Assembly: GCF_902498995.1 (NCBI RefSeq)
Contig: NZ_CABVLY010000006.1
Location: 215,809-279,808 of the forward strand
Reading direction: 5' to 3'
Length of the DNA: 64,000 bases
Source: Burkholderia anthina
Lineage (GTDB): Bacteria; Pseudomonadota; Gammaproteobacteria; Burkholderiales; Burkholderiaceae
Notes under the pieces: generated by a model
Told to the model about the DNA's origin: nothing
Seen by the model: only the letters and a program-made list of their open reading frames with translations
Databases searched by the model: none
Position numbers and translations under genes: made by a program
In this document: positions 24,503 through 35,767 of the stretch, one piece after another
Position numbering within the stretch: position 1 is the stretch's first letter
How the letters are laid out: every line of letters starts with the position of its first letter

Positions 24503-26062
24503 ATGGCACAGGCTCCTGTCTCCCACCCGCCCTTGCAGGGCGGGCAACTCGTGCTCGGGACGATCGCGGTATCGCTCGCGGTGTTCATGAACGTGCTCGA
24601 CACGTCCATCGCGAACGTCGCGATCCCGACCATCTCGGGCGACCTCGGCGTGTCTTCCGACCAGGGTACGTGGGTCATCACGTCGTTCGCGGTCGCGAAC
24701 GCGATCTCGGTGCCGCTGACGGGCTGGCTGACCGATCGCTTCGGACAGGTTCGCCTGTTCCTCGCGTCGATCATCCTGTTCGTCATCTCGTCGTGGATGT
24801 GCGGGCTGGCACCGAGCCTGCCGTTCCTGCTCGCGTCGCGCGTGCTCCAGGGCGCGGTCGCCGGGCCGATGATTCCGCTGTCGCAATCGCTGCTGCTGTC
24901 GAGCTACCCCCGTGCGAAAGCGCCGATGGCGCTCGCCCTGTGGTCGATGACGACGCTGATCGCGCCGGTCGCGGGGCCGATCCTCGGCGGCTGGATCTCG
25001 GACAATTATTCGTGGCCGTGGATCTTCTACGTGAACATCCCCGTCGGCATCGCCGCTGCGCTTGCCACGTGGTCGATCTACCGTACGCGCGAGTCGACGG
25101 TGCGCCGCGCGCCGATCGACGGCGTCGGCCTCGCGCTGCTCGTGCTGTGGGTCGGCTCGCTGCAGATCATGCTCGACAAGGGCAAGGATCTCGACTGGTT
25201 CGCGTCGACCACGATCGTCGCGCTCGCGCTGATCGCGATCATCTCGTTCGCGTTCTTCGTGATCTGGGAACTGACCGCAGAACATCCGGTCGTCGACCTG
25301 TCGCTGTTCCGGATGCGGAACTTCACCGGCGGCACGATCGCGCTGGCGGTCGGCTACGGGCTCTACTTCGGCAACCTCGTGCTGTTGCCGCTGTGGCTGC
25401 AGACCCAGATCGGCTATACGGCAACCGACGCGGGTCTGGTGATGGCGCCCGTCGGGCTGTTCGCGATCCTGCTGTCGCCGCTGACCGGCAAGTTCCTGCC
25501 GCGCACCGACCCGCGCTACATCGCGACCGCCGCATTCCTGACGTTCGCGCTGTGCTTCTGGATGCGCTCGCTCTACACGACCGGCGTCGACGAGTGGTCA
25601 CTGATGCTGCCGACGCTCGTGCAGGGCATCGCGATGGCCGGCTTCTTCATTCCGCTCGTGTCGATCACGCTGTCCGGCCTGCCCGGCCACCGCATTCCCG
25701 CGGCGTCGGGCCTGTCGAACTTCGTGCGGATCATGTGCGGCGGCATCGGCACGTCGATCTTCCAGACCGCGTGGGATCATCGGAACAACTTCCACCACGC
25801 GCAACTGGTCGAGCAGACGAATCTGTACAACCCGACGTTCAACCAGACCGTCACGCAGATGGGCAACCTCGGGCTCACGCCGGAGCAGGCGCATGGCCTG
25901 ATCAACAACATGGCCACCCAGCAGGCTGCGCAACTCGGCGTGAACGATCTGTTCTACATTTCCGCGGCGATCTTCGTGCTGCTGATCGGACTGATCTGGA
26001 TCACGAAACCCGAACGCGCGGGCAGCGGCGATGCGGGGGCGGCTGCGTCGGCTGCACACTGA
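24503..26062 (+). CDS. EmrB/QacA (DHA2) family MFS drug efflux pump
   Basis: The 519-residue protein has 14 predicted membrane helices. It carries the DHA2 motifs NVLDTSIANVAIPTISGDLG (helix 1, motif D1), GWLTDRFGQVRLF (motif A) and GPILGGWISDNYSWPWIFYVNIPVG (in part, motif C and following). With the preceding genes it forms a tripartite pump expelling hydrophobic toxicants or antibiotics across both membranes, driven by the proton gradient. Substrates cannot be deduced. Fourth and last gene of the marR operon; a terminator follows. Confidence 0.96.
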   Translation: MAQAPVSHPPLQGGQLVLGTIAVSLAVFMNVLDTSIANVAIPTISGDLGVSSDQGTWVITSFAVANAISVPLTGWLTDRFGQVRLFLASIILFVISSWMCGLAPSLPFLLASRVLQGAVAGPMIPLSQSLLLSSYPRAKAPMALALWSMTTLIAPVAGPILGGWISDNYSWPWIFYVNIPVGIAAALATWSIYRTRESTVRRAPIDGVGLALLVLWVGSLQIMLDKGKDLDWFASTTIVALALIAIISFAFFVIWELTAEHPVVDLSLFRMRNFTGGTIALAVGYGLYFGNLVLLPLWLQTQIGYTATDAGLVMAPVGLFAILLSPLTGKFLPRTDPRYIATAAFLTFALCFWMRSLYTTGVDEWSLMLPTLVQGIAMAGFFIPLVSITLSGLPGHRIPAASGLSNFVRIMCGGIGTSIFQTAWDHRNNFHHAQLVEQTNLYNPTFNQTVTQMGNLGLTPEQAHGLINNMATQQAAQLGVNDLFYISAAIFVLLIGLIWITKPERAGSGDAGAAASAAH

Positions 26063-26088
26063 GCCCCAGCTCAAGGCAACGCACCAAA

Positions 26089-26124
26089 CAAAAAGCCCGG
26101 TCGATTTCGACCGGGCTTTTTTCG
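26089..26124. terminator. Bidirectional terminator between emrB-like gene and truB
   Basis: AAAGCCCGGTCGA-TT-TCGACCGGGCTTTT with A- and T-runs on both sides; it serves the plus-strand efflux operon and the convergent truB. Confidence 0.9.
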
Positions 26125-26163
26125 TTTCGACGGGCTTCGACGACGGCGCTTGCGCGCGTCACA

Positions 26164-27096
26164 TCACTCAGCCGTCACGACGAGACGTTCGGGTGCGAGC
26201 ACGCCGTTGGCCTTGCGCGCCACGCCAAGCAGGCGTCGCGCGTCGTACACGCGCACACGATCGCCTTCTGCCGCATCGATCGAATCGAGCGCCGACAGCG
26301 GCAAGCGCTGGCCGTGCAGGAAGCGCTTCGCGCTGGCTTCGTCGAGACGCACCAGCGGAAACGTCGACAGCAGCGCGTCGACCGGCTGAAGCCACGCATC
26401 GCGTGCCGCTTCGGCGGCGTCGGACAGCATGTCGAGCGTCACCGCATGCTCGAGCGTCAGCGCGCCGACACCCGTGCGGCGCAGCATCGTCAGATGCGCA
26501 CCGCAGCCGAGTGCTTCGCCGATATCTTCCGCGAGCGTACGCACGTACGTGCCCTTGCTGCAGGTCACACGAAACGTCACGTCCGGCAGTTCGCAGGCGA
26601 GCAGATCGAGCGCATGGATCGTCACGTTGCGGCCTTCCCGCTCGACGGTCTGGCCCGCGCGCGCATATTCATACAGCGGCTTGCCGTCGCGCTTGAGCGC
26701 CGAATACATCGGCGGCACCTGCACGATCTCGCCGGTAAAGCGCGCAAGCGCTGCTTCCACCGCCGCGAGGCCGCATTCGACGGCACGCGTGTCGAGCACG
26801 TCGCCTTCCGCGTCGCCGGTCGTCGTGCGCACGCCGAGATGCATCGTCGCTTCGTAGGTCTTGTCGGCTTCGAGCAAGTCCTGCGAGAACTTCGTCGCCT
26901 CGCCGAAGCACAGCGGCAACAGGCCCGAGGCCAGCGGATCGAGCGTGCCGGTATGACCGGCCTTCTTCGCGAGAAGCAGGCGCTTGGCGCGAATCAATGC
27001 GTCGTTGCTCGACAAACCGACCGGCTTGTCGAGCAGAAGGACGCCGTCCAGCGCGCGCCGCGGCACGCGTGGACGCTGGTTTGCTGCAGTCGTCAT
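26164..27096 (-). CDS. truB: tRNA pseudouridine(55) synthase TruB
   Basis: The 310-residue enzyme has the TruB core: GVLLLDKPVGLSSNDALIRAK, then the catalytic aspartate in GHTGTLDPLASGLLPLCFGEA (in part), and YEATMHLGVRTTTGDAEGDV. The C-terminal portion is PUA-like. It makes pseudouridine 55 in the T-loop of tRNAs. It is the last gene of the rimP-nusA-infB-rbfA-truB unit, 13 bp after rbfA. Confidence 0.96.
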   Translation of the reverse strand: MTTAANQRPRVPRRALDGVLLLDKPVGLSSNDALIRAKRLLLAKKAGHTGTLDPLASGLLPLCFGEATKFSQDLLEADKTYEATMHLGVRTTTGDAEGDVLDTRAVECGLAAVEAALARFTGEIVQVPPMYSALKRDGKPLYEYARAGQTVEREGRNVTIHALDLLACELPDVTFRVTCSKGTYVRTLAEDIGEALGCGAHLTMLRRTGVGALTLEHAVTLDMLSDAAEAARDAWLQPVDALLSTFPLVRLDEASAKRFLHGQRLPLSALDSIDAAEGDRVRVYDARRLLGVARKANGVLAPERLVVTAE

Positions 27097-27109
27097 AGGG
27101 CGCGCGAGC

Positions 27110-27508
27110 TCAGTCGTCCTTCGCGGACGCGTCGGCTTCGTCGTCGTCCTTCGCGCGTGTCGAGTTGGCTTCCTTGATCAGGCGCGACATCTCCACCGCC
27201 TTTTCGATCGTCTGATCGTAGTGGAAATGCAGCGTCGGCACGGTATGAATGTGCAGGCGCTTGAACAGCAGGTTGTGCAGGTGACCCGACGCGTGGTTCA
27301 GCGCTTCCTGCGTCTTGTCCGGATCGCCGGTGAGCGCCGTGAAATAGACCTTCGCGTGTGCGTAGTCCGGCGTGAGCTCGACGCTCTGGATGGTCACGAT
27401 ACCGATCCGCGGGTCTTTGACCTCGCGCATGATGAGTTCGGACAGATCGCGCTGAATCTGGTCGGCAATCTGAACGTTGCGATTGGGGGAAGTACGTTTC
27501 CTGGACAT
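27110..27508 (-). CDS. rbfA: Ribosome-binding factor A
   Basis: The 132-residue protein starts [20 protein letters not shown] and contains the KH-like RbfA core ([41 protein letters not shown]). It acts in late maturation of the 16S rRNA 5' end in 30S particles. The C-terminal 20 residues are strongly acidic and low-complexity. A GC-rich hairpin precedes it in the message. Confidence 0.95.
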   Translation of the reverse strand: MSRKRTSPNRNVQIADQIQRDLSELIMREVKDPRIGIVTIQSVELTPDYAHAKVYFTALTGDPDKTQEALNHASGHLHNLLFKRLHIHTVPTLHFHYDQTIEKAVEMSRLIKEANSTRAKDDDEADASAKDD

Positions 27509-27570
27509 GATCGATCCGTGATCCGTTTATCAGGATAAAGCGGCGCGCCGTTGGCACGCCACCATGAAAA

Positions 27571-27603
27571 TGGGCGGGACAGGCCCAAGCCTGCCCCGCC
27601 CCA
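27571..27603 (-). terminator. Hairpin between infB and rbfA
   Basis: GGGCGGGACAGGC and GCCTGCCCCGCCC pair with small internal mismatches around CCAA; in the leftward direction TTTTC follows. It probably lowers rbfA-truB expression relative to infB. Confidence 0.55.
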
Positions 27604-27621
27604 TGAGCCGATACGCGACGA

Positions 27622-30558
27622 TTACAGCGTACGTGCGACTTCGGTCACTTCGAATACTTCGAACTGGTCGCCTTCGGTGACGTCGTTGAAGTTCTTCACC
27701 GACATCCCGCACTCGAAGCCTTGCTTGACTTCCTTCACGTCGTCCTTGAAGCGCTTCAGCGATTCGAGTTCGCCCGTGAAGATCACGACGTTGTTGCGCA
27801 GCACGCGAACCGACGACGAGCGCTTGACGATACCGTCGGTGACCATACAGCCAGCGACCGTACCGATCTTCGGCACCTTGAACACCTGGCGCACCTCGAC
27901 CATACCGGTGATGACTTCGCGCTTCTCCGGCGCCAGCATGCCCGACATCGCCGCCTTCACTTCATCCACTGCGTCATAGATGATGTTGTAGTAGCGGATG
28001 TCGATACCGTTCGACTCGGCCAGCTTGCGCGCCTGCGCATCCGCACGCGTGTTGAAGCCGATGATGACCGCCTTCGATGCCGTTGCCAGGTTGACGTCGT
28101 TTTCGCTGATGCCGCCCACCGCGCTGTGCACGATCTGCACACGCACTTCGTCGGTCGACAGCTTGAGCAGCGACTGCACGAGTGCTTCCTGCGAGCCCTG
28201 CACGTCCGCCTTGATGATGAGCGGCAGGTTCTGCACTTCGCCTTCGCCCATCTGCTCGAGCATGCTTTCCAGCTTCGCGGCCTGCTGCTTCGCCAGCTTG
28301 ACGTCGCGGAACTTGCCTTGACGGAACAGCGCGATTTCGCGCGCCTTGCGCTCGTCCGGCAGCACGATCACTTCCTCGCCTGCACCCGGCACTTCCGACA
28401 GACCCTGGATTTCGACCGGGATCGACGGGCCGGCTTCCTTCGTCGGCTTGCCGTTCTCGTCGAGCATCGCACGCACGCGGCCATAAGCCGTGCCTGCCAG
28501 CACGATGTCGCCACGGTTCAGCGTACCGGACTGCACCAGGATCGTCGCGACCGGGCCCTTGCCCTTGTCGAGCTTCGCTTCGATCACGATGCCCTTGGCC
28601 GGTGCTTCGATCGGTGCCTTCAGTTCCAGCACCTCCGCTTGCAGCAGCACGTTCTCGAGCAGGTCGTCGATACCGGCGCCCGTCTTTGCCGACACCGGCA
28701 CGAACGGCGAATCGCCACCGTATTCTTCCGGCACGACGCCTTCCGCGACCAGTTCCTGCTTGACACGGTCCGGGTTCGCTTCCGGCTTGTCGATCTTGTT
28801 GATCGCCACGACGATCGGCACGCCACCCGCCTTCGCGTGAGCGATAGCTTCCTTCGTCTGCGGCATCACGCCGTCGTCGGCCGCCACCACCAGCACCACG
28901 ATGTCGGTCGCCTTCGCGCCGCGTGCACGCATTGCCGTGAACGCCTCGTGACCCGGCGTATCGAGGAACGTGATGACGCCACGCGGCGTGTCGACGTGGT
29001 AAGCGCCGATGTGCTGCGTAATGCCGCCCGCTTCGCCCGCTGCAACCTTCGCGCGGCGGATGTGGTCGAGCAGCGAGGTCTTGCCGTGGTCGACGTGGCC
29101 CATCACCGTGACGACCGGCGGACGCGGCAATTGCTCTGCGTCGGTGCTGGTCTCGCCTTCGACCAGCAGCGCTTCCGGATCGTCCAGCTTCGCGGCAACC
29201 GCGCGGTGGCCCAGTTCTTCGACGACGATCATCGCCGTTTCCTGGTCCAGCACTTGGTTGATGGTGACCATCTGGCCCATCTTCATCATCACCTTGATGA
29301 CTTCCGAGGCCTTGATCGACATCTTGTGCGCAAGATCGGCAACCGAAACGGTTTCCGGCACGTGCACTTCACGCACGATCGGTTCGGTCGGTGCCTGGAA
29401 CGTCGACGAGCTGTCCTGGTGACGGCCACGACCCTTCGGGCCGCCGCGCCAGCCGCGGTCGACACCGCCGCTCGAATCGCCACGCGTCTTGATGCCGCGG
29501 CGCTTCGCTGCGTCGTCCTGCCAGCCGCCCTTGCCGCCGCCCGGCTTCTTGTTGCGATCGCCCGCACCTGCCGGAGCCTGCGTCGTCGCCGGCGCCGCAC
29601 CTGCCGGCTTCTTCACGGCCGGACGTGCTTGCGCGCCCGCGCCAGCCGGCTTGGCCGGCTTGTGCAGCGTGCCCTTCGCTTCGGCCGGCTTCGGCGGTTC
29701 CACCGGCTTCGGCGGTTCGACTGCCTTGACCACTGCCTTGCGCGGCGTGTTCATCATTTCGCGGATCGCGCGCGCTTCGGCTTCTGCCGCCGCGCGACGC
29801 TTGCTGATTTCTTCCTGCTCGGCGCGCGCCTTGTCCGCCGCTTCGCGGGCAGCGTCTTCGGCCTTCTTCGCCGCTTCGCGCTGTGCCGCACGTTCTGCGG
29901 CCGCGCGTGCTTCGTCCTGTGCGGCCGGCGCCGGCGCGGCCGGTGCAGCGGCTGCTTCCTGCTTGGCCTCGACGGCCTGCTGAGCAGCAGCCTGCTGTGC
30001 TGCGGCGGCTTCGGCCGCGGCACGCTTCGCCGCCGCCTCTTCCTCGGCGCGACGACGCTCGGCTTCAGCCGCTTCCTCGCGGGCGCGGCGCTCGGCTTCC
30101 TCGCGCTCGAGGCGTTCCTGACGCTCGCGCAGTTCCTGCGCCTGCTTCTCGAGCAGCTCGGCCTCGCGGCGCGCCTCTTCCTCGCGACGCTTCAGTTCCG
30201 CGTCGTCGTCCGCTTCGGCGACCTGCGCCTGACCCTGTTCCGCACCCTCGCTCACTTCGTCGCGCTTGACGAACGTGCGCTTCTTGCGGACCTCGACCTG
30301 AATGGTGCGAGCCTTGCCCGTCGCGTCAGATTGCTTGATCTCCGACGTATGCTTGCGGGTCAGCGTGATCTTGCGCTTGTCGCCGTCGGTTGCGCCGTGC
30401 GACTTGCGCAAATGATCGAGCAGACGCGCCTTGTCCGCTTCGGACAGCGCATCGTCTTCACTCGCTTTCTGGACGCCCGCTGCCTGCAGCTGCTCGAGCA
30501 GCACACCAGCAGGCATTTTCAGTTCCGCGGCAAATTGGGCTACGTTGTTACTCGCCAT
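27622..30558 (-). CDS. infB: Translation initiation factor IF-2
   Basis: The 978-residue protein has two IF2-N domains (residues 1-55 and about 395-450), separated by a long Lys/Glu/Ala coiled-coil and Gly/Pro linker, then the GTPase domain with [12 protein letters not shown] (about 485), DTPGHEAF and NKIDKPEAN, and the C1/C2 domains that bind fMet-tRNA. The linker is long, as usual in Burkholderia. Three in-frame initiation sites exist in E. coli infB; internal starts were not assessed here. It sits 91 bp after nusA. Confidence 0.97.
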   Translation of the reverse strand: MASNNVAQFAAELKMPAGVLLEQLQAAGVQKASEDDALSEADKARLLDHLRKSHGATDGDKRKITLTRKHTSEIKQSDATGKARTIQVEVRKKRTFVKRDEVSEGAEQGQAQVAEADDDAELKRREEEARREAELLEKQAQELRERQERLEREEAERRAREEAAEAERRRAEEEAAAKRAAAEAAAAQQAAAQQAVEAKQEAAAAPAAPAPAAQDEARAAAERAAQREAAKKAEDAAREAADKARAEQEEISKRRAAAEAEARAIREMMNTPRKAVVKAVEPPKPVEPPKPAEAKGTLHKPAKPAGAGAQARPAVKKPAGAAPATTQAPAGAGDRNKKPGGGKGGWQDDAAKRRGIKTRGDSSGGVDRGWRGGPKGRGRHQDSSSTFQAPTEPIVREVHVPETVSVADLAHKMSIKASEVIKVMMKMGQMVTINQVLDQETAMIVVEELGHRAVAAKLDDPEALLVEGETSTDAEQLPRPPVVTVMGHVDHGKTSLLDHIRRAKVAAGEAGGITQHIGAYHVDTPRGVITFLDTPGHEAFTAMRARGAKATDIVVLVVAADDGVMPQTKEAIAHAKAGGVPIVVAINKIDKPEANPDRVKQELVAEGVVPEEYGGDSPFVPVSAKTGAGIDDLLENVLLQAEVLELKAPIEAPAKGIVIEAKLDKGKGPVATILVQSGTLNRGDIVLAGTAYGRVRAMLDENGKPTKEAGPSIPVEIQGLSEVPGAGEEVIVLPDERKAREIALFRQGKFRDVKLAKQQAAKLESMLEQMGEGEVQNLPLIIKADVQGSQEALVQSLLKLSTDEVRVQIVHSAVGGISENDVNLATASKAVIIGFNTRADAQARKLAESNGIDIRYYNIIYDAVDEVKAAMSGMLAPEKREVITGMVEVRQVFKVPKIGTVAGCMVTDGIVKRSSSVRVLRNNVVIFTGELESLKRFKDDVKEVKQGFECGMSVKNFNDVTEGDQFEVFEVTEVARTL

Positions 30559-30649
30559 TCATTCCTCTTAGTGCAAGGACCGATTCCTTGCTGTTAGCAT
30601 CGGGTCAGGCCATACGGCCGCCATCAAATCAGTGCGCCATGGTCATTTC

Positions 30650-32125
30650 TCACTGGAACCAATGTTCACGTGCTTTCATGATCAACGCCTTAGCGGCATC
30701 CTCTTCCATTCCGGTCATGTCGACCAGTTCATCCACAGCCAGCTCGGCGAGATCGTCGCGCGTCTGCATGCCGTGTTCGGCCAGCTTCGCGAGCAACTCC
30801 GGCGTGACGCCGTCGAGGCCCTTCAAATCCAGCGCTGCATTCTCGACCTTTTCTTCGTTCGCGATCGCCATCGTCAGCAATGCGTCGCGTGCGCGGTTGC
30901 GCAGCTCATGCACGGTGTCCTCATCGAATGCCTCGATTTCGAGCATTTCGTTGAGCGGCACATAAGCGATTTCTTCGAGACTCGTGAAGCCTTCGTCGAT
31001 CAGGATATCGGCAACTTCTTCGTCGACATCGAGACGCGCCATGAACAGCGCACGCAGGCGGTCGCGTTCCTCACCCTGCTTCAGGGCGGACTCGTCCGGC
31101 GTCATGATGTTGATCTGCCAGCCGGTCAGTTCGCCGGCAAGGCGAACGTTCTGACCGCTGCGGCCGATCGCGACAGCCAGCTCGTTCTCGTCGACGACGA
31201 CGTCCATCGAGTGCTTTTCTTCATCGACGACGATCGACTGGACAGCTGCCGGCGCGAGCGCGCCGATCACGAACTGGGCGGGATCCTCCGACCATAGCAC
31301 GATGTCGATGTTTTCGCCACCAAGCTCGTTGCGCACGGCCTGCACGCGCGAGCCGCGGATGCCGACACAGGTGCCGATCGGATCGATCCGCTTGTCGTAG
31401 GCGATCACGCCGATCTTCGCGCGCACGCCCGGATCGCGAGCAGCTGCCTTGATCTCGAGCAGGCCCTGCTCGATTTCCGGCACTTCCATCTCGAACAGCT
31501 TCATCAGGAATTCCGGCGCCGTGCGCGACAGTTCGATCTGCGGGCCGCGCGCGGTGCGGTCGACCTTCGCGATGTACGCGCGCACGCGGTCGCCCACGCG
31601 CAGGTTTTCCTTCGGGATCAGCTGGTCGCGGCGCAGCAGCGCTTCGACACGGCCCGATTCGACGATGAAATTGCCCTTGTCGAGGCGCTTCACCGTCCCC
31701 GTCATGATCTTTTCGCCGCGCTCGAGGTAGTCGTTCAGGATCTGCTCGCGCTCTGCATCGCGCACCTTCTGCAGGATCACCTGCTTCGCAGCCTGCGCGC
31801 CGATACGGCCGAACTCGATCGACGGCACCGGCTCCTCGATGAATTCGCCGACTTCGACGTCGGACTTCTGCTCACGCGCTTCGAACAGCAGGATCTCGCG
31901 ATCCGGCTCCTGCAAGCCCGCCTCGTCGGGTACGACGAGCCAGCGACGGAAGGTTTCGTGCTCGCCGCTTTCGCGATCGATATGGACGCGGATTTCGGCG
32001 CCTTCGTCGAACAGCTTCTTGGACGCGGACGCGAGCGCAGCCTCGAGGGCGCCCAGCACCACATCCTTGTCGACGTTTTTCTCGCGCGCCAGCGCATCCA
32101 CCAGCATCAACACTTCGCGACTCAT
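30650..32125 (-). CDS. nusA: Transcription termination/antitermination protein NusA
   Basis: The 491-residue protein has the NusA N-terminal domain ([26 protein letters not shown]), an S1 domain (about 135-200, [16 protein letters not shown]), two KH domains (about 230-345, [11 protein letters not shown] and [11 protein letters not shown]) and two C-terminal acidic HhH repeats (about 365-490). It pauses RNA polymerase and modulates termination and antitermination. Its start shares one base with the rimP stop (TAATG), showing tight coupling. The terminator in the leader at 32686-32710 is a plausible target for autoregulation. Confidence 0.97.
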   Translation of the reverse strand: MSREVLMLVDALAREKNVDKDVVLGALEAALASASKKLFDEGAEIRVHIDRESGEHETFRRWLVVPDEAGLQEPDREILLFEAREQKSDVEVGEFIEEPVPSIEFGRIGAQAAKQVILQKVRDAEREQILNDYLERGEKIMTGTVKRLDKGNFIVESGRVEALLRRDQLIPKENLRVGDRVRAYIAKVDRTARGPQIELSRTAPEFLMKLFEMEVPEIEQGLLEIKAAARDPGVRAKIGVIAYDKRIDPIGTCVGIRGSRVQAVRNELGGENIDIVLWSEDPAQFVIGALAPAAVQSIVVDEEKHSMDVVVDENELAVAIGRSGQNVRLAGELTGWQINIMTPDESALKQGEERDRLRALFMARLDVDEEVADILIDEGFTSLEEIAYVPLNEMLEIEAFDEDTVHELRNRARDALLTMAIANEEKVENAALDLKGLDGVTPELLAKLAEHGMQTRDDLAELAVDELVDMTGMEEDAAKALIMKAREHWFQ

Positions 32126-32583
32126 TATTTGCGGCTCCTAAAGTCAACTTGCGGAATCAGGCGGGCTTTATCGATATCGGCCAGCGTGAAATCCAGCATG
32201 GCTGCCTCGCCCTTCTCCCTCTCAAATTCCAAACCGATCGTTTCGCCATTCGGCGCGTGCAGAATGCCCCGGTACGTCTTGCGCCCGTCCAGCGGCTTTT
32301 TCAAGGTCACGGAAGCTTCACTGCCGGCGAAGCGCTCGAAGTCGGCCAGTTTCTTCAACGGGCGGTCGAGCCCCGGGGACGAGACTTCAAGCCGTTCGTA
32401 ATCGATGTTTTCGACCGTCAAGACGTGCTGGAGCTGACGCGTGACCTTTTCGCAATCTTCGAGCGAGATGCCGGCAAGCTGATCGATATAGATGCAAAGC
32501 ATGCCGCGCCCGGTGCGCTCAAGATCCACCAGCTCGTAGCCGAGCCCGGTGACCGTGGTTTCTATCAGTTCCGTCAGTTGCAC
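32125..32583 (-). CDS. rimP: Ribosome maturation factor RimP
   Basis: The 152-residue protein has the RimP N-terminal domain ([45 protein letters not shown]) and the SH3-like C-terminal domain. It is needed for 30S maturation. First gene of the operon; its leader carries the promoter and terminator described at 32684-32799. Confidence 0.95.
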   Translation of the reverse strand: MQLTELIETTVTGLGYELVDLERTGRGMLCIYIDQLAGISLEDCEKVTRQLQHVLTVENIDYERLEVSSPGLDRPLKKLADFERFAGSEASVTLKKPLDGRKTYRGILHAPNGETIGLEFEREKGEAAMLDFTLADIDKARLIPQVDFRSRK

Positions 32584-32683
32584 AGTGTCCTCTCAGGTGT
32601 TCGCGCCCGCCGCTCGCGATTCACCCGCGGGCGCGCGCCTTAGCCGGCGCAGGAAGCGCTACCCGAGATGCCTAACCGTTTCA

Positions 32684-32765
32684 GCAAAAAAAAATGGGCG
32701 GAACGCCCATCTTCTTACTGGTGGTCGCACCTGAGCCGCACATTGAATCCGTACGCCCAGCGACT
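32684..32765 (-). ncRNA. Candidate small RNA or attenuated leader upstream of rimP-nusA-infB
   Basis: A near-consensus promoter (32771-32799) and an intrinsic terminator (32686-32710) bracket about 80 nt of non-coding sequence read leftwards. The predicted product begins near 32764 and ends in a 9-U tail after the hairpin ATGGGCG-TTC-CGCCCAT, as for Hfq-type small RNAs. Read-through would extend into rimP 100 bp later, so it may equally be the operon leader. In E. coli the same operon is preceded by metY and leader terminators under NusA control; no tRNA is present here. The rest of 32584-32983 shows no gene. Confidence 0.55.
32686..32710 (-). terminator. Terminator in the rimP-nusA leader
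   Basis: The 7-bp stem ATGGGCG/CGCCCAT has a TTC loop and is followed in the leftward direction by nine uridines. It lies between the strong upstream promoter and rimP. Confidence 0.8.
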
Positions 32766-32770
32766 CCGCG

Positions 32771-32799
32771 ATTATAGCGATTTTTGGCGCAAACGCCAA
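32771..32799 (-). promoter_or_regulatory. Strong sigma-70 promoter upstream of rimP with overlapping palindrome
   Basis: On the minus strand TTGGCG (32799-32794), a 17-bp spacer and a perfect TATAAT (32776-32771). The -35 lies inside the perfect inverted repeat TTGGCG-CAAA-CGCCAA (32784-32799), a candidate operator. Confidence 0.75.
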
Positions 32800-32983
32800 G
32801 CCAGCCGGTAAAAGCGGCGCCCAGCCCGCCTTTACCGACCAAAAATGCGAAACCGGACCGTCCGACGAAGCGGAACAATCCGGCTGCGCGACATATATAC
32901 AGTCGGCGACGTGCCGACAAAACCGAAACGACGTCGATTCCGTCGGCACACCGCGGCTTCACACCACGGTACGCCAGAAGCGC

Positions 32984-34705
32984 TCAGCGGCCGCGCGAGC
33001 GATTGCGCTGCGGACGCTGCTGACCGCCGCGCGCGCCGCCACCACCACCGTTACCGGCGCCTTCGGCGCGATTGCCGTTCGGATTGCGGTTGCCACCCTT
33101 GCTGCCACCGCGCTTGCCGCCGGCACCTTCACGCTTCGGACCGGCGCCATACGACGCGCGGTTGCCGTCGACATCGCGACCGCCGCCCGAGCGATTGCCG
33201 TAACCCGACGGCGAAACCGGCAGGCTGCCGTAACCGCTCAGACCCGGCAGGCCCGGGCCGCCGCGACGGCCACCGCCGCCGCGACGCGGCTGATCGAGCT
33301 GGCCATGCGTCGTCAACACCGGCTCACGGCCAATGAAGCCCATCGACGTCTGCATCGGATCCGGCTGGCGGCGCTCGGCCTGACCACCCGCACCGCGCTT
33401 GCCCTTTTCCTCGGCCGGCGCCTTCAGGCCGACAGTCGCCATCAGCTTGCGCACCTGCGCCTCGTCGAGCTCTTCCCAGCGACCGCGCTTCAGGCCGCGC
33501 GGCAGCGGAATCGGGCCGTGGCGCGTACGGATCAGGCGGCTCACCATCAGGCCGGCCGCCTCGAACATCCGGCGCACTTCGCGGTTGCGGCCTTCGGCCA
33601 GCGCGACGTGATACCAGTGGTTCGTGCCCTCGCCGCCGCCATCGCGGATGCGCAGGAAGTTTGCCGGGCCGTCATCGAGTTCGACACCGTGCAGCAGCTT
33701 CTGCCGCATGCCTTCGGACAGTTCACCGACGACGCGCACCGCATATTCGCGCTCGACGCTGTAGCGCGGATGCATGAAGCGGTTCGCGAGATCGCCCGAA
33801 GTCGTCAGCATCAGCAGACCTTCGGTATTGAAATCGAGACGGCCGACCGCGAGCCATTTCGCCGTCTTCATCGGCGGCAGGCGGTCGAACACCGACGGAC
33901 GGCCTTCCGGGTCCGCATGGCTGACGATCTCGCCGGTCGGCTTGTGGTACAGCAGCACGCGCGGCGGCTTGTTCGGCAGCTTGCGCTTGACCGGCTTGCC
34001 GTTGATCCGGACCTGGTCGGTCGGCATGATGCGCTGGCCAATGTGCGCAGGCTCGCCGTTCACCGACACGCGGCCGGCGACGATCAGTTCTTCCATTTCG
34101 CGACGCGAGCCCATGCCCGCTTCCGCGAGCACCTTGTGAAGCTTCGGCGCGTCGTCGTCCGGCGACAGCACGCGCTTGTTCGTCGGCTGACTCCGGCCGC
34201 GGCGCAGCATCGGCGCACGCACGCCGCTACCGCCCGCCGCGTTGTCCGCGTCGAATGCCGGCGACGTCACATAGGCGAACAGGTCATCCTGCGACGCCTC
34301 GCCGTCGGCCTTCGCTGCGCCGCTTTCGGCTTTCGCCGCACCGCCGCGCCGCCCCTGGCCGCTTTGCGCGCCCTGAGTACCCTTGGCTGCGCCTTCGCGT
34401 TTGCCGGCCGGCTTGCGCGCGCCTCGGGCCGCCCCTTCCTTGCGCGGTGCCCGGGCGGGCTGCTGCGCTTCCGCGGTTTCGGCCGGCTGCGCTTCTTCGC
34501 CTTCGCCGCCCTGCGGCTCGCCGTCGGCGCCCTTCGACTTGGCCGCCGCGCGGCGACGTGCGATCAGGCTGCGCGGGCCGCGTCGCAGACCGCGGCGGGG
34601 ACGCTCGTCACCACCCGCGGCCGGAGCGTCCTGCTCCGGCGCATCGTCGGCACGCGCAGCCTGCACGGCAGGCGCGGACGATTCAATATCGTGGATATCT
34701 GTCAA
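32984..34705 (-). CDS. rluB: Ribosomal large subunit pseudouridine synthase RluB-type, with long disordered tails
   Basis: The 573-residue protein contains an S4 domain (about residues 165-215, [20 protein letters not shown]) and the RsuA/RluB catalytic domain with the aspartate in [15 protein letters not shown] (about 280) and the [13 protein letters not shown] motif. Family members are usually about 250-300 residues. Here an Ala/Lys/Arg-rich N-terminal region of about 160 residues and an RGG-rich tail of about 140 are added, features of RNA-binding disordered segments. It modifies 23S rRNA, probably U2605. It lies 60 bp downstream of scpB, so the two are likely co-transcribed. Confidence 0.93.
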   Translation of the reverse strand: MTDIHDIESSAPAVQAARADDAPEQDAPAAGGDERPRRGLRRGPRSLIARRRAAAKSKGADGEPQGGEGEEAQPAETAEAQQPARAPRKEGAARGARKPAGKREGAAKGTQGAQSGQGRRGGAAKAESGAAKADGEASQDDLFAYVTSPAFDADNAAGGSGVRAPMLRRGRSQPTNKRVLSPDDDAPKLHKVLAEAGMGSRREMEELIVAGRVSVNGEPAHIGQRIMPTDQVRINGKPVKRKLPNKPPRVLLYHKPTGEIVSHADPEGRPSVFDRLPPMKTAKWLAVGRLDFNTEGLLMLTTSGDLANRFMHPRYSVEREYAVRVVGELSEGMRQKLLHGVELDDGPANFLRIRDGGGEGTNHWYHVALAEGRNREVRRMFEAAGLMVSRLIRTRHGPIPLPRGLKRGRWEELDEAQVRKLMATVGLKAPAEEKGKRGAGGQAERRQPDPMQTSMGFIGREPVLTTHGQLDQPRRGGGGRRGGPGLPGLSGYGSLPVSPSGYGNRSGGGRDVDGNRASYGAGPKREGAGGKRGGSKGGNRNPNGNRAEGAGNGGGGGARGGQQRPQRNRSRGR

Positions 34706-34765
34706 AACAACCTCAAAATGTCAGGTCTCGCGCCCGGCGGGGGCGCGGCAAGAAGTCGGCCGCGA

Positions 34766-35767
34766 TCAGGCGCGGCGCTGTTCGGGTTCTGCTTCGTCGT
34801 CCGGCAGCACGTCGGCGCCGATGGGCGCGCTGGCACTGCGTACGGCATCGGCAAGACTGTCGGACGTATCGTCCAGCATCTCGCCGTCCGCTGGACGGGA
34901 GCGCGAGGCGTCGGCCTGACCGGCCTTGTCCGGCATGTCGCCGGCCGCTTCCGCTCCATCTCCGGCAACCGCGTCGGCGGCCGGCTTGCGATCTTCCTCG
35001 TTCCATTCCGCGCGCAGCGGCTCGGGCTGCACGCCGGCCGGCGCTGCTTCGGCGCCGCCCTGTTCCGTTTGCCCGCGATCGACGTCCAGCGTATCGCGGT
35101 TCGGCATTTCCTGCGTCGCCGCGACGTCGGTCGCGACAGCGTTCGACTGCTCATCGGCCGCCACTTCGCCCGCTTCCGACAGACCGTCGGCAACCGGCGC
35201 ATCGCCGTCGAAGTCCATCGCCTGCTGCGCGAGCAGCGCGGCCTCGATGTTCGCGGCTGGCTCCTCGAGCGCAGGCAGGTCGTCGAGCGCCTTCAGGCCG
35301 AGATCGTCGAGGAACTGCTTGGTCGTCGCGTACAGCGCCGGGCGCCCCGGCACGTCGCGATGCCCGATCACTTCGATCCAGCCGCGATCCTCGAGCTGCT
35401 TGACCACCTGCGTATTGACCGTGACGCCGCGAATCTCCTCGATGTCGCCGCGCGTGACGGGCTGCCGATACGCGATGATCGCGAGCGTTTCGAGCACCGC
35501 GCGCGAATATTTCGGCGGTTTCTCGGGATGCAGGCGATCCAGAAAATGGCGCATCGCCGGTTTGCTCTGAAAACGCCACCCGGTTGCCAGCGCCACCAGT
35601 TCGACGCCGCGACCGGACCAATCCTGTTTCAGATCTTCGAGCAACGTGCGGACCGTGTCAGCCGACACGCCGTCGGCAAAGAGCTTGCGCAAATCACCGA
35701 GCTTCAGCGGTTCCTGCGCGCAGATCAAAGCAGTCTCGAGGACGATCTTCGCCTCTTGGGTATTCAT
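34766..35767 (-). CDS. scpB: Segregation and condensation protein B
   Basis: The first 190 residues form the ScpB tandem winged-helix ([42 protein letters not shown] in part, [20 protein letters not shown]). The last 140 residues are acidic and low-complexity, longer than in most bacteria. ScpB dimers join ScpA and SMC to form condensin for chromosome segregation. scpB next to rluB is the usual order; scpA is not in this window. The 273 bp upstream (35768-36040) contain no recognisable gene. Confidence 0.94.
   Translation of the reverse strand: MNTQEAKIVLETALICAQEPLKLGDLRKLFADGVSADTVRTLLEDLKQDWSGRGVELVALATGWRFQSKPAMRHFLDRLHPEKPPKYSRAVLETLAIIAYRQPVTRGDIEEIRGVTVNTQVVKQLEDRGWIEVIGHRDVPGRPALYATTKQFLDDLGLKALDDLPALEEPAANIEAALLAQQAMDFDGDAPVADGLSEAGEVAADEQSNAVATDVAATQEMPNRDTLDVDRGQTEQGGAEAAPAGVQPEPLRAEWNEEDRKPAADAVAGDGAEAAGDMPDKAGQADASRSRPADGEMLDDTSDSLADAVRSASAPIGADVLPDDEAEPEQRRA

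Noticed and set aside
27721..30597. A 958-codon plus-strand frame opposite infB
   Set aside because: Antisense shadow of infB; no start signal and no recognisable domain.
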